The translations under genes were made by a program, and so were the position numbers. The notes beneath the pieces are model-generated. The model was not told the DNA's origin. It worked only from the letters and a program-made list of their open reading frames with translations, and ran no database searches. Positions 1 to 8,957 of a stretch of DNA of 64,000 nucleotides are shown one piece after another (within the stretch, counting starts at the first letter, position 1; every line of letters begins with the position of its first letter). The DNA comes from SG8-41 sp963699525 (GTDB lineage: Bacteria > Pseudomonadota > Gammaproteobacteria > Burkholderiales > SG8-41): assembly GCA_963699525.1 (NCBI GenBank), contig CAVOUI010000004.1, positions 186,001 to 250,000 on the forward strand. The letters run 5' to 3'.

Positions 1-1
1 G

Positions 2-1333
2 CAGTGCGAGGTGTGGTGGAACGGCGGCGCCTACGCCGATATCGGTCCGCGCATCACGCAGAAGTCCGGCTTCACCGCCCCGGGACCCTACGACATCGAG
101 AACGTGCACATCGACTCGTACGCGCTTTACACGAACCTCCCGCCGGCGGGGGCGCTGCGCGGATTCGGCATTCCGCAGCTGGTGTGGGCGTACGAGAGCC
201 ACACCGACATGATCGCGCGCGCCCTGAAGATGGATCCCGTGGAATTCCGCCGCCGGAACATCCTGCGCGAGGGCCGCCCGCAGGCGACGGGCACCCGGAT
301 GCGGGACGCCGCGATCGACAAGGTGCTCGAACGGGTGGCGGCCCGCATGGACTGGGGCAAGCCTTTCGACCGGGGCAGCGGCACGGTGCGCCGCGGCCGC
401 GGCATCGCGATCGGCTTCAAGGCGGTGATCTCGCCCACGACGTCGGTCGCGATCGTGAACCTCTACGCCGACGGGAGCTGCTCCCTCTACTGCAGCACCG
501 TGGACATGGGGCAGGGCTCGGATACCGCGATGGCGCAGATCGTGTCGGAAGTGCTCGGCATCCCCATCGAGTCGATCACGATCGTGCATCCCGACACCGA
601 TGTCACGCCGTACGACATGGCGACGCTCGGGTCGCGCTCGATGTACCACATGGGCAATGCCGTGAAGGCTGCCGCGGAGGACGCCCGCGACAAGCTGCTG
701 GCGATGGCGCGCGAGCTGGGGCTCCCGGCCGAGACGACTCCGATCCCGGATATCTTCCGCAAGAAGTACGGGATGCAGGCGGGCAACATCGTGGGCACCG
801 GCAGCTTCGTCCCCGGCTACAAGTCGCCGGACCACGAGACCGGGCTCACGGAAGACGCGACGCCGTTCTGGATGGTCGGCGCGACCGGCGTGGAGGTCGA
901 GGTCGACACCGAGACCGGCCAGGTGAAAGTCACGCGCCTCGTCAACGTGGCGGACGTCGGCCGGCCGGTCAATCCGGCGATCGTGGACACGCAGCTCTCC
1001 GGCGCCGCGATCATGCAGATGGGCTTCACGTTGTTCGAGAAGATGGAATTCCAGGCCGGGCAGTGCACCAACGCCTCGCTCGCCGGGTACAAGATTCCGG
1101 GAATGCTGGATCTCCCTCCCGGCATCGTGAACGAAGCGGTGGACGCGGTGCAGGCGACCGGTCCCTTCGGCGCCAAGGGTGTGGGCGAGACCGGGACTTT
1201 TGGCGTTTCCCCGGCGATCGCCAACGCGATCGACGACGCGGTCGGCGTGAGGCTGACGACCCTGCCTCTGACCGCCGAGGCGGTCTATCGCGCGCTCCGT
1301 GCGAAGCAGGGAAATCCGTTGAAGGACAATTGA
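2..1333 (+). CDS. Xanthine dehydrogenase/aldehyde oxidase family, molybdopterin-binding large subunit (5' end outside window)
   Basis: C-terminal 440 or so residues of a molybdenum hydroxylase large subunit, open to the left edge. Family hallmarks seen are the ALRGFGIPQ segment near the start, the MGQG motif in TVDMGQGSDT, and the C-terminal GAKGVGETG segment, whose Glu is the expected catalytic base of this family. These enzymes hydroxylate a heterocycle or aldehyde, or reduce a hydroxybenzoyl-CoA, at a Mo-pterin centre and pass electrons through [2Fe-2S] clusters to FAD. The iron-sulfur subunit starts 21 bases downstream; the FAD subunit is not in the window and may lie upstream. The neighbouring UbiD-type decarboxylase and solute receptor suggest an aromatic or carboxylic acid substrate, but the sequence does not identify it. 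Confidence 0.9.
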   Translation, partial: QCEVWWNGGAYADIGPRITQKSGFTAPGPYDIENVHIDSYALYTNLPPAGALRGFGIPQLVWAYESHTDMIARALKMDPVEFRRRNILREGRPQATGTRMRDAAIDKVLERVAARMDWGKPFDRGSGTVRRGRGIAIGFKAVISPTTSVAIVNLYADGSCSLYCSTVDMGQGSDTAMAQIVSEVLGIPIESITIVHPDTDVTPYDMATLGSRSMYHMGNAVKAAAEDARDKLLAMARELGLPAETTPIPDIFRKKYGMQAGNIVGTGSFVPGYKSPDHETGLTEDATPFWMVGATGVEVEVDTETGQVKVTRLVNVADVGRPVNPAIVDTQLSGAAIMQMGFTLFEKMEFQAGQCTNASLAGYKIPGMLDLPPGIVNEAVDAVQATGPFGAKGVGETGTFGVSPAIANAIDDAVGVRLTTLPLTAEAVYRALRAKQGNPLKDN

Positions 1334-1354
1334 ACCGCCAAGCCGCCAAACAGC

Positions 1355-1840
1355 ATGAACAGGACAATCAAGTTCAAATTGAACGGCGAGGCGGTGACCG
1401 CGGAGGTTCCACCGCACTGGAACCTGGTCGAGCTGCTCCAGAACCAATTCGGCCTGAACGGGGCGCGCGAGAGCTGTGGCCAGGGGATGTGCGGCTGTTG
1501 CACGGTGTTGGTGAATGGGGCCGCGGTATCCGGCTGCCTGTACCTGGCGGTATTCGCGGATGGCGCGGAGGTCGCGACTGTCGAGCGGCCCGCGGCGGAA
1601 GGGGGGCTCGACGCCGTGCAGGAAGCCTTCATCGCCCGCGGCGCGTTCCAGTGCGGTTTCTGCACGCCCGGCTTCGTGCTGATGACGCGGCAACTCCTCG
1701 ACGAGAAGCCCGACCCCACGGAGGACGAGATCCGGCACTACCTTTCGGGGAACCTCTGCCGCTGCGCCGCCTATCCCGAAATCATCGAAGCGGTTAAGCT
1801 AGCCGCGCGGATGCGCAGGGAACAGGGCGTCCGCAGATGA
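1355..1840 (+). CDS. [2Fe-2S] small subunit of the molybdenum hydroxylase (CoxS/HcrC/XdhC-like)
   Basis: 161 residues, the usual length for the separate iron-sulfur subunit of xanthine dehydrogenase-family enzymes. The N-terminal plant-ferredoxin-like domain binds one [2Fe-2S] cluster through C41, C46, C49 and C61 (CGQGMCGCC plus a following Cys). The C-terminal helical domain binds the second through C100, C103, C135 and C137 (CGFC and GNLCRCAAY). It carries electrons from the Mo site to FAD. It lies 21 bases after the large subunit and 16 bases before the UbiD-family gene, so co-transcription is very likely. Separate large and small subunit genes are the arrangement usual for bacterial CO dehydrogenase, isoquinoline or 4-hydroxybenzoyl-CoA type enzymes. 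Confidence 0.93.
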   Translation: MNRTIKFKLNGEAVTAEVPPHWNLVELLQNQFGLNGARESCGQGMCGCCTVLVNGAAVSGCLYLAVFADGAEVATVERPAAEGGLDAVQEAFIARGAFQCGFCTPGFVLMTRQLLDEKPDPTEDEIRHYLSGNLCRCAAYPEIIEAVKLAARMRREQGVRR

Positions 1841-1856
1841 ACTCCGATAAGCGCGC

Positions 1857-3314
1857 ATGAGACGTTCGGAAAAAGGCAATCCCCTGGATCTCCGCGCCTG
1901 GCTGGAGGAGGCGAGGCGGCTGGGCGAGGTGATGGACGTCCGCGGCGCCGACTGGAACCTGGAGCTGGGTGCGATCAGCGAGCTCAACGTCAAGAAGGAC
2001 TCGCCCCCGGCGCTGCTGTTCGACGAGATCAAAGGCTACCCCCGGGGATTCCGCGTCCTTACCTGCAGCACCAGCAGCCCGGGCAAGCTCTCATCGATCC
2101 TGCGGCTCGGCGTCGAGAAGTCGCACCACGGCCTGGTGCAGAAGCTGCGCGGCAAGCCGAAAGAATGGCAGGCGGACGCGCCGAATCACGACCCGGTGCA
2201 TGTCGAGAAGGGTCCCGTGCTCGAAAACGTGAAAGGAGACGGAACGGTGGACCTCGATGTCTTCCCGTCCCCCTTCTGGCACGAGAAGGACGGCGGGCGC
2301 TACATCGGCACCGGCTGCTGCGTCGTGACGAAGGATTTCGATTCCGATTGGATCAACGTCGGAACCTACCGCGTGCAGGTCCACGACCGGAAGACCGTGG
2401 GACTCGATATGGTGCCGGGCAAGCACGGCGCGATCCAGTATGAGAAATACATGAAGGCGGGGAAGCCCTTCCCGGTGGCGATCGTGTGCGGCTGCGATCC
2501 GCTCGGCTACCTGATCTCGGGCATCGAAGTTCCGTTCGGCATGTGCGAGTACAACTACATCGGCGCGATCCTCAAGGAGCCGGTGTCGGTGGTGAAGGGC
2601 GAGGTGACGGGCCTGCCGTTTCCCGCAGCCTCGGAAATCGTGCTCGAGGGCTGGGCGCACCCCGGTGACGTGCGCACCGAGGGCCCGTTCGGGGAGTTCC
2701 ACGGCTACTATCCCGGCAAGGCGTCCAAGGCGCCCGCGGTCACGATCGAACGCATCTACTACCGCAACGACCCGATCATGGTGGGAAGCCCCCCGGCGAA
2801 GCCCCCCAACGACTATTCCTATTCCAAGGCCGTGATGCGCTCGGCCCTGCTGTTCGACGCGCTGGAAGCTGCCGGCGTGCCGGACGTGAAGGCGGTCTGG
2901 GCGCACGAGATCGGCGGCGCGCGCATGTTCAACGTGGTGGCGATCAAGCAGCGCTACGCCGGCCATGCGAAACAGGCGGGGCACATCCTGAACCAGTGCG
3001 GCGTCGGCGCTTACATGTCGCGCTATTCGGTCGTGGTGGACGAGGACATCGATCCGTCCAATCTCCAGGAAGTGATGTGGGCGGTCGCGACGCGCACCGA
3101 CCCGGTGGTGGACATCGACATCATCCAGCGCGGCATGGGATCGAAGAATGACCCGATGTACGTCGCCTACCAGTACCAGGCACCGTTCAGCTCGAAGGCG
3201 ATCATCGATGCCTGCCGGCCCTACGACCATCTCCACGAGTTCCCCGAGGTCGCGGAGGCGAGCAAGGAGCTGCAGGAAAAGGTCCGCGCCAAGTGGAAGG
3301 ATCTGTTCAAGTGA
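1857..3314 (+). CDS. UbiD-family prenylated-FMN-dependent decarboxylase
   Basis: 485 residues, full family length. The central block around INVGTYRVQVHDRKT and the EGPFGEFHGYYPGK segment correspond to the metal/prFMN-binding and catalytic acidic regions of UbiD/Fdc-type enzymes, which reversibly decarboxylate aromatic or alpha,beta-unsaturated acids. Ubiquinone-pathway ubiD is normally found with other ubi genes. Here the gene sits in an operon with a molybdenum hydroxylase and a Bug-type receptor, so a catabolic role is more likely. No ubiX-type prenyltransferase gene is present in the window. The substrate is not determinable. The start ATG at 1857 lies 16 bases after the preceding gene; there is no strong Shine-Dalgarno, and coupling is possible. 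Confidence 0.88.
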   Translation: MRRSEKGNPLDLRAWLEEARRLGEVMDVRGADWNLELGAISELNVKKDSPPALLFDEIKGYPRGFRVLTCSTSSPGKLSSILRLGVEKSHHGLVQKLRGKPKEWQADAPNHDPVHVEKGPVLENVKGDGTVDLDVFPSPFWHEKDGGRYIGTGCCVVTKDFDSDWINVGTYRVQVHDRKTVGLDMVPGKHGAIQYEKYMKAGKPFPVAIVCGCDPLGYLISGIEVPFGMCEYNYIGAILKEPVSVVKGEVTGLPFPAASEIVLEGWAHPGDVRTEGPFGEFHGYYPGKASKAPAVTIERIYYRNDPIMVGSPPAKPPNDYSYSKAVMRSALLFDALEAAGVPDVKAVWAHEIGGARMFNVVAIKQRYAGHAKQAGHILNQCGVGAYMSRYSVVVDEDIDPSNLQEVMWAVATRTDPVVDIDIIQRGMGSKNDPMYVAYQYQAPFSSKAIIDACRPYDHLHEFPEVAEASKELQEKVRAKWKDLFK

Positions 3315-3339
3315 TGAGCATAGGAAACGGGAGGAAATC

Positions 3340-4307
3340 ATGAATCGAATACTCGAGCGGGTTCCTGCTGGCGCTCGCTGTCTGCGCTGCCGGCGCAGGC
3401 GCAGGAATACCCGAGAAAGCCGATCCGCGTGCTGGTGCCGTATGCGCCGGGCGGCGTGGTGGACACGACGACGCGCATCGTCACCAACAAGATCACCGAG
3501 CGCCTGGGATGGCAGTTCGTCGTGGATAACCGGCCGGGCGGCAACGGCTTCATCGCCGTCGGCATCGCCGCGCGCGGCGCGCCGGACGGCTACACGATTC
3601 TCTCCGCGCATACCGGCGAGTTCGCCGTCAGCCCGTTCGTGTTCAAGGGCGTGCCGTTCGAGCTCGACCGCGACTTCGAGGCCGTCGTCATGCTGAGCGA
3701 CGCACCCATGCTGGTCGTGGTCAACAGCCAGTCGCCGATCAACAGCTTCAAGGACCTGGTCGCGGCGGCGAAAGCCAAGCCCGGTCAGTTGAGCTTCGGC
3801 TCTCCGGGCAACGGCTCCGTGAATCACCTCGCAAGCGAGTGGCTGGCGGTCGCCGCAGGCATCAAGGTGCTGCACGTGCCGTACAAAGGCGGGGCGCCCG
3901 CGGTCTCCGCGGTCGCGACCAACGAGGTCATCTGGACGGTTGCGGGGCTGCCTGGGGTGACGCCTCACCTGCAGGCCAAGCGGGTGAAGGTGCTCGGCAT
4001 CACCACGGCCAAGCGGACGGCGCAGACCCCGGACTGGCCGTCGGCGCAGGAGAGCGGCATTCCCGGCGTCGACGCGTCCATTTGGGTCGGCTTCTTCGTT
4101 CCCAAGGGTACCCCCAAGGCGATCATCAACCGGATCTACACGGTATCGGTCGATATGCTCAAGTACCCGGACGTGAAGGAGCGCTTCGCCACGGTCGGCG
4201 GCGCGGAGACCATCGGCATGCCGCCGAAGGAATTCCACACGCGCGTCAAGCAGGATGCCGAGCGCTACCGCAAGGTCGTGCAGGAGGTGGGCATCACGCC
4301 GCAGTAG
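3340..4307 (+). CDS. Bug-type (tripartite tricarboxylate transporter) periplasmic receptor, signal peptide frameshifted
   Basis: From about base 3393 the frame reads AQAQEYPRKPIRVLVPYAPG and continues as a typical roughly 300-residue Bug/TctC receptor with the GGNGFIAVGIAA and FGSPGNGSVNHLASEWL regions. These periplasmic proteins bind carboxylates and deliver them to TctAB-type permeases or act as orphan receptors; no TctA or TctB gene is nearby. The ATG at 3340, with gaggaaatc just upstream, starts in another frame. Removing one C near 3365 and one G near 3391 gives a normal signal peptide (MNRILERVLLALAVCAAA followed by QAQ). I therefore read the gene as starting at 3340 with two single-base insertions, probably consensus errors. 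A GTG at 3429 is the only in-frame alternative and would remove the signal peptide. It is the last gene of the XDH-UbiD cluster. Confidence 0.85.
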
Positions 4308-4400
4308 TCCCGATGCCGCGCGATGCGATGAACCATGACATAATTATCGGGCGAAAAAGCTGCGCCGATTTCGGCAACAAGATCGCATTGAGAGTCTGCC

Positions 4401-4772
4401 ATGGCTGCGATGAGAGGGCGTGAACTGCGCGCGGAAGCGCGCATCGCCGTGAAGGAAAAGGGTTCGGTGAAAGGCGATGCGCTGACCGCCGCGTCGTTGA
4501 GCAGCGGCGAAGACTGGTTTCCGTGCGTGGTCCAGAACATGAGCGACAGCGGCTTCCTGATCCTGTGCAGCAAGGAGATTTCGGTCGGACAGGTTCTCGA
4601 ATTCCGCTGCCAGCTATTCCCGGAGAAGACACTCAACTGCAAGATCGAGGTGCGGCATGTCAGCCCCCATGGCATGGGCACGAAGGTGGTCGAGATCGGC
4701 GATAGGGGAGCGAACCTGATCAAGCTCTATCTGGAAGAGCAGTACTCGCTCAAGCTGAACAGCAAGACCTGA
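4401..4772 (+). CDS. PilZ domain protein
   Basis: 123-residue single-domain protein resembling PilZ c-di-GMP receptors. The RGRELRAEARIAV segment near the N terminus supplies the Arg-rich half of the binding site, though spaced differently from the classical RxxxR. NMSDSGFLILCS matches the (D/N)xSxxG motif. A beta-barrel-like hydrophobic pattern follows to the C terminus. PilZ proteins usually modulate motility, secretion or polysaccharide output in response to c-di-GMP. It is a stand-alone gene 93 bases after the Bug receptor and convergent with the ParB-like gene. No GGDEF or EAL gene is present in the window, so the partner is unknown. Confidence 0.75.
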   Translation: MAAMRGRELRAEARIAVKEKGSVKGDALTAASLSSGEDWFPCVVQNMSDSGFLILCSKEISVGQVLEFRCQLFPEKTLNCKIEVRHVSPHGMGTKVVEIGDRGANLIKLYLEEQYSLKLNSKT

Positions 4773-4793
4773 TTCGTCTCTCGTCCCTCTCCC

Positions 4794-5786
4794 TCACCCC
4801 TCATCCGGGGGCCCGCCCATGACGGCGAGGTCTTCCTGTTTGATCCGGTCGGTATTGAATTTCGCCAGGCGCTCGCGCATCGTTTTCAGCACCTCCTCGA
4901 GCGGCGGGGGCTCGCCCTGGATCCAGCGCAGGGGATTCACCCGCGCCACGACGAAGGTCCGCAGGTAGGGGCTCGCGAGCCCCTTCGCCTTCAGTTTCGC
5001 GACGACCCCCGTGACGAGCTCGTCGAGCTCGAATACTTTTTCCGCGTGCTGTTCGTGCACGTGCAGTGCCTTGCGCAGCGAGTCGGTGGAAAAGGTCTCG
5101 AGGCGCCGCAGGATCGGCGCGTACGCCCCGCCGGCGAAGACGCGCTTCTTCTCGTAGCACATCCCGAGCGTCACCAGCGCCGACTCCTCCAGGTAGTAGG
5201 CGAAATCCGCTTCCGGGCGCGCGCCGTCCTCGTCGATCAGGCCCTTGTAGATGCGGATCACCTCGAGCGAGCGCTCGCGCAGGTTGTGCGCTTTCTCGGT
5301 GTTCAACGCCAGGATCTGCCAGGCGATCTCGCGCTGCGGGACGACGAGCGCGGTGATCGCCTTGGCGCCGAGCCGGCGCATCGCGGCGAGGCGATGACGG
5401 CCGTTGGGTGTCCAGAATCCTTCCTTCGGCGCGGTGACGGCGATGATCGGATCGAGGAAGAGCCCGGTCTTGTCGAGCACGCCGGCGAGCTTCTTGTGAT
5501 GTGCCTCGGAGAGGTCGCGCTGGAAGGGCGTGGGCTCGACGCTGCCGATCGGAAGCGAGGCGAATATCACCGGGCTGCCGCCGAGCGGCTCGCGGTAGGT
5601 GCCGAGCACCGCGCCGCCTTCCTGCTCGATCCGGCGGCTGAGCCCGGCGACCTCGTCCGATGCCGCGTCGAGCCGGCATCCCTGCGGTTCGATGCCGCGC
5701 GAGCGCGCGGCGGCCTTCTTCGGCGCGCGTCGGGCGGGCGCGCGCTTGCGCCCGGCGGCTGACTTGGGTCTTGACGCGGCTCCCAT
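4794..5786 (-). CDS. ParB N-terminal domain protein (orphan)
   Basis: 330 residues from the ATG at 5786. A basic Ala/Arg/Lys-rich N-terminal tail of about 35 residues is followed by a ParB/Spo0J-type domain. The segment NGRHRLAAMRRLGAK contains the GxxRxxA signature of the ParB CTP/nuclease fold, here GRHRLAA. The C-terminal half is helical and not recognised. There is no parA gene, parS-like palindrome or replication gene nearby, so this is not the chromosomal segregation ParB. It is an orphan ParB-fold protein of unknown role, possibly DNA binding through the basic tail. It is divergent from the HExxH lipoprotein, whose ATG lies 111 bases away. An in-frame upstream start at 5864 would overlap the likely promoter region and is less likely. 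Confidence 0.7.
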   Translation of the reverse strand: MGAASRPKSAAGRKRAPARRAPKKAAARSRGIEPQGCRLDAASDEVAGLSRRIEQEGGAVLGTYREPLGGSPVIFASLPIGSVEPTPFQRDLSEAHHKKLAGVLDKTGLFLDPIIAVTAPKEGFWTPNGRHRLAAMRRLGAKAITALVVPQREIAWQILALNTEKAHNLRERSLEVIRIYKGLIDEDGARPEADFAYYLEESALVTLGMCYEKKRVFAGGAYAPILRRLETFSTDSLRKALHVHEQHAEKVFELDELVTGVVAKLKAKGLASPYLRTFVVARVNPLRWIQGEPPPLEEVLKTMRERLAKFNTDRIKQEDLAVMGGPPDEG

Positions 5787-5897
5787 TGATGGAATTTTTA
5801 TCCGGCGATTCGTGTCTACTGGCAGGCGCCGGCGACGCGGCCATTGTGCGCCGCGGCCGGTCATCCTTCAACCGGACCCATGCGTTATCCTCACGAT

Positions 5898-6872
5898 ATG
5901 AAACTTCTCGTGGTGCGGCTCGCGGGGCTCCTGCTGCTCGCCGCCGTGATTGCAGGATGCACCGGCGTGCGGGTCCCGAAGGCGTGGGAGCCGCTCCTGA
6001 AGGAAGTGAGGGCGTTCGAAGAGCGGATCGGCTTCACGAAGACGACCACCTTCGTCGCCTTTTCCGAGGAGCAGGGCCGGGTTCCGTTCTGCGGCCACGT
6101 GTCGCCGCTCTACCTGCCGTATTCCTACGAGGACCCGGCGATTCTCTGGTACAACGTCTCGACGGAGCGGGAATGCCGGGCCCACGCCGACGGCGCAGAC
6201 GTCTATTTCGGCTCGGTGGAGGTGCTGGGGGAGACCGGCGCCGCGGTGAGCCCCGACGTGCTCGCGGCCCAGCTGCAGCGCTTTCTGTACCTCGTCTTTC
6301 ACGAGGACTGCCACGAGCAGTTCGATTTTCCCTTCGGGATCGAGGAAGCGCTCTGCAACCTCATCGCCTACAAGGCCATGGCTCAATTCAGCGAGGAAAA
6401 ATACGGCCCGGAGTCGCGCGAGTACGTCGCGATCCAGCGCTACGTGAGCGTGGAAGTCAGGCGTACCCGGAGCGTCCGGGATTTCTATGACGAGCTCGCC
6501 GGGTACTACGCGCGCTACGAGCGGAAGGAACTTTCGGCGGATGCGCTGCTGAAGGATCGCGCGCGACTCTTCGGCAGGGCGGAGCGGGTGCTGGCGTGGA
6601 AGAGGGGGTCCCTCAACAACGTCAGCATCGCGAACGAGATGACCTACAGCCGGTTTTATCCCTTGTTCGAGACCGTGTACGACAAGCTCGGGCGCAATCT
6701 CGCGCAAACCGTCGCGTTCTTCAGGAGAGTCGATGCGAGCATGCCCTCACCGAAGACGTTCATGGAAGAGCACGACATCGCGTCCAAGGAAAGCCTGCAG
6801 TTCATCCGCGCTTACGAAGCGGAGATCGTCCGAATGATTGAAACCTCCCTGACGACCGCGCCGCGCCGTTAA
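5898..6872 (+). CDS. Predicted lipoprotein with HExxH zinc-protease motif
   Basis: 324 residues from the ATG at 5898, chosen because it directly gives a lipoprotein signal peptide ending in the lipobox IAGC with Cys21. HEDCH at residues 135-139 matches the HExxH metalloprotease motif, and the acidic pair in GIEEALCN about ten residues later could supply a third zinc ligand. The arrangement resembles predicted aminopeptidase-like lipoproteins. There are several extra cysteines. The rest is mostly helical and not recognised. The protein is expected to be membrane-anchored and periplasmic or outer-membrane facing. Substrate and pathway are unknown. A perfect 18-base palindrome with a following T run lies 69 bases downstream and may terminate the transcript. 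Confidence 0.6.
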   Translation: MKLLVVRLAGLLLLAAVIAGCTGVRVPKAWEPLLKEVRAFEERIGFTKTTTFVAFSEEQGRVPFCGHVSPLYLPYSYEDPAILWYNVSTERECRAHADGADVYFGSVEVLGETGAAVSPDVLAAQLQRFLYLVFHEDCHEQFDFPFGIEEALCNLIAYKAMAQFSEEKYGPESREYVAIQRYVSVEVRRTRSVRDFYDELAGYYARYERKELSADALLKDRARLFGRAERVLAWKRGSLNNVSIANEMTYSRFYPLFETVYDKLGRNLAQTVAFFRRVDASMPSPKTFMEEHDIASKESLQFIRAYEAEIVRMIETSLTTAPRR

Positions 6873-6940
6873 GTAGCTGCCTGCAATCGCGGGGCCACCC
6901 GATGTCGTGCATCGCGAGACCCAAACCCTCGGGGTCACGT

Positions 6941-6961
6941 ATCCCATGTACATGGGATTTT
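6941..6961 (+). terminator. Perfect 18-bp palindrome followed by TTTT
   Basis: ATCCCATGTACATGGGAT at 6941-6958 is fully self-complementary and runs into four T residues on the plus strand. It lies between the HExxH lipoprotein and the TSP3 lipoprotein. It could be a weak intrinsic terminator for the first gene. The perfect symmetry is equally compatible with a dimeric regulator site upstream of the second gene, whose start is 115 bases away. Nothing else was recognised in the roughly 200-base gap, which is notably AT-rich at its right end. Confidence 0.35.
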
Positions 6962-7072
6962 GCGTGGAACGAAGCGTCTGTAGCATCGATCACGCAATTT
7001 GGCTTACGGCAGCTCACCAAGCCGGTTTAATTTTTGAATTTTTTGGGGTGCGATTCCCTGGAGGGAGCGACG

Positions 7073-8287
7073 ATGAACATGTCTCGAATCTTGTCATGTG
7101 TGAAATCTGGATTCCCGCTGGCTGCGCTGTTCTTGTTGGCTGGCTGCGGCGGCGGTGGTGGCGGTGATGGGCCGCCACCCCCTATTCCCATCAATCCCAA
7201 CCCTGCGGTCGTTACGACGACTAACGCGTCTAGGCTTTCCGCCAATGTCACTGGTAGCGGCCAATCTGTGGGGGTCATTGGTGGCGTCTCGGTCGAGGGC
7301 GGCGATGCCACGCAAAATCGGGGCAGCGGGCTTATGGATATTGCGCGGCGCCTCAGCTTAATTTTCCGTAACACCGTGGTGCGCGCGGAACAGGCAAGAT
7401 CGGCTCAGCGACCAGTGACTGCGGTGATTCCAGTCGACCAAACCGAGCCCTGCGACGCTGGAAATGGTTCGGTGCGCCTGTCCGGGACGCTCAATGACAA
7501 TGGCACTGGACAGCTGGATGTCAGCTTCAATAATTGCCTCGTCATTCGCGACAGGGACGGGGATTTGGCTACAAACGATACTGTTAATTTGAACGGAACG
7601 GCGACGCTTCGTGTGGACGCAGTTGTAATGACGCCTCCAACCATTTACCCAACTGACTTCACTCTCAGTTTTGGAATACTTACGCTGCGCGGACGCGGCC
7701 TCAGTATCGATGCGAGTGGATCACTGCGCACGCAACTGAGTTCTGGAACCACGGAAACGATCACGGCAAACCTCGATTCCCTCGACAACATCACAACCAA
7801 GAGGGCAACGACCGAAAATCTCATGATCGTGAACGTGTACGACAATTTGGACATGCCGTCGTTCTTCAACACCACCGTTAACGGGCGCGTATTTGATCAA
7901 GATCTCGGGTATGTCGACATCACCACGCCCACGCCGCTTTTTTTCGGCACCCTCATTCAGTTCTTTCCGAATAGCGGTCAGATGGTGCTGACGGGGGCAG
8001 GAAATCGCAGCATCCGCGTTACGGCACTTTCTGCCACATTGGCGAGGTTGCAGTTGGATCTGAATGGCGATAGCGTTATTGACAACACCGCAACGTTGAA
8101 ATGGACTGACCTCACCGGCCCGGTGGGCGCGGACTTGGGCGACTCCGACGGTGACGGCATGCACAACAGCTGGGAAACGGCTAACGGGCTGCTTCCTAAT
8201 GTGAACGAAGCGGCTCTCGACAAGGACGGTGATGGTTCTAGTAACCTTACCGAGTACCTGGCTGGTACCGATCCGAGCAATCCCTGA
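7073..8287 (+). CDS. Poly-Gly lipoprotein with C-terminal TSP3/EF-hand-like calcium-binding repeats
   Basis: 404 residues from the ATG at 7073, preceded by GGAGGGAGCGACG. The signal peptide ends in LFLLAGC followed by six glycines, a flexible tether after the lipidated Cys. The middle region is rich in Asn, Thr and Ser and not recognised. The C-terminal 75 residues contain Asp-rich repeats (DLNGDSVID, DSDGDGMHNSWE, DKDGDGSSNLTE) ending in GTDPSNP, typical of thrombospondin type 3 or dockerin-like calcium-binding segments on cell-surface proteins. Codon use is clearly more AT-rich than in neighbouring genes, suggesting recent acquisition or different selection. It sits just before the type II secretion cluster and could be a substrate of it; that is inference. 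Confidence 0.7.
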   Translation: MNMSRILSCVKSGFPLAALFLLAGCGGGGGGDGPPPPIPINPNPAVVTTTNASRLSANVTGSGQSVGVIGGVSVEGGDATQNRGSGLMDIARRLSLIFRNTVVRAEQARSAQRPVTAVIPVDQTEPCDAGNGSVRLSGTLNDNGTGQLDVSFNNCLVIRDRDGDLATNDTVNLNGTATLRVDAVVMTPPTIYPTDFTLSFGILTLRGRGLSIDASGSLRTQLSSGTTETITANLDSLDNITTKRATTENLMIVNVYDNLDMPSFFNTTVNGRVFDQDLGYVDITTPTPLFFGTLIQFFPNSGQMVLTGAGNRSIRVTALSATLARLQLDLNGDSVIDNTATLKWTDLTGPVGADLGDSDGDGMHNSWETANGLLPNVNEAALDKDGDGSSNLTEYLAGTDPSNP

Positions 8288-8395
8288 TGGGTCTGGCTGC
8301 AGATGCTGCGCTCCCGACGTGCGGCACGAGTAATTCCAATACCAGCGTTGCCACACGCGCGATCGTGGAGAAGAACGAGACTCTGGGTCGGGGCT

Positions 8396-8893
8396 TTAGC
8401 GCACCTTGACGATGCCATCCGGCGCCGGCTTGGCGGGCATCCGGACTTCCTGAAGAGCGCCTGAGCGGCTGACCACCACCCGGTCGGCGCGCACTTCCGC
8501 GAGGGTCACGCCGGCCGCGATGTCCTCGCCCGCGCGCAACGCGATCGGCGGCCGTCCGTCCACCGCGAGGAGCGCGACCCCTTTGCCTTGCTTCCCCTGC
8601 GCGATGACGCCGACCAGCCGGATGTCGCTCCCACTCGCACCCGGGAGCGCACCGAAGGCAAAAGCGACCGGCGCAATGTCCGCCGCCTGAGAGCGCGGGG
8701 CGGTATTGCCCACGGCGACGGGGCGCACCGGCTCGGATGGCGTCCGCCGCGAGCTGAATTCCAGCGCCAGGCCGGTGATCGTCGCCACGAGCGCGAGCAC
8801 CAGCACGAACGTGCAGGCGCGTGCGAGGCTCGTGCCGGGGACGCCGACGCGCGGCCAGGACAGGCGGCGCAACACCGAGAGAAGACGATTCAT
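8396..8893 (-). CDS. gspC: Type II secretion system protein GspC (short form)
   Basis: 165 residues. A short cytoplasmic N terminus is followed by one transmembrane helix (about residues 26-46) and a Pro-rich linker. The homology region from about residue 92 (IRLVGVIAQG) ends in the last residues. GspC links the inner-membrane assembly platform to the GspD secretin through this region. No PDZ or coiled-coil domain follows, so this is the short form. It is transcribed divergently from gspG-F, with 64 bases between starts, unlike the collinear gspCDEF order of enterobacteria. The shared gap probably holds divergent promoters, but I see no convincing boxes. Confidence 0.82.
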   Translation of the reverse strand: MNRLLSVLRRLSWPRVGVPGTSLARACTFVLVLALVATITGLALEFSSRRTPSEPVRPVAVGNTAPRSQAADIAPVAFAFGALPGASGSDIRLVGVIAQGKQGKGVALLAVDGRPPIALRAGEDIAAGVTLAEVRADRVVVSRSGALQEVRMPAKPAPDGIVKVR

Positions 8894-8957
8894 CGGGAAT
8901 CAATCATAATACGAAGCGAATTCCCGCGCTTCGCGGACCTCGCGTGACGGTGGCGAC

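Noticed and set aside
2091..4238. A 715-codon open frame on the minus strand
   Set aside because: It runs opposite to the ubiD-like and Bug genes, with low complexity (Arg, His, Asp rich) and no family match. It is a shadow caused by high GC.
4794..5786. Chromosome partition ParB near an origin
   Set aside because: No parA, gid or rnpA neighbours and no parS-like sites.
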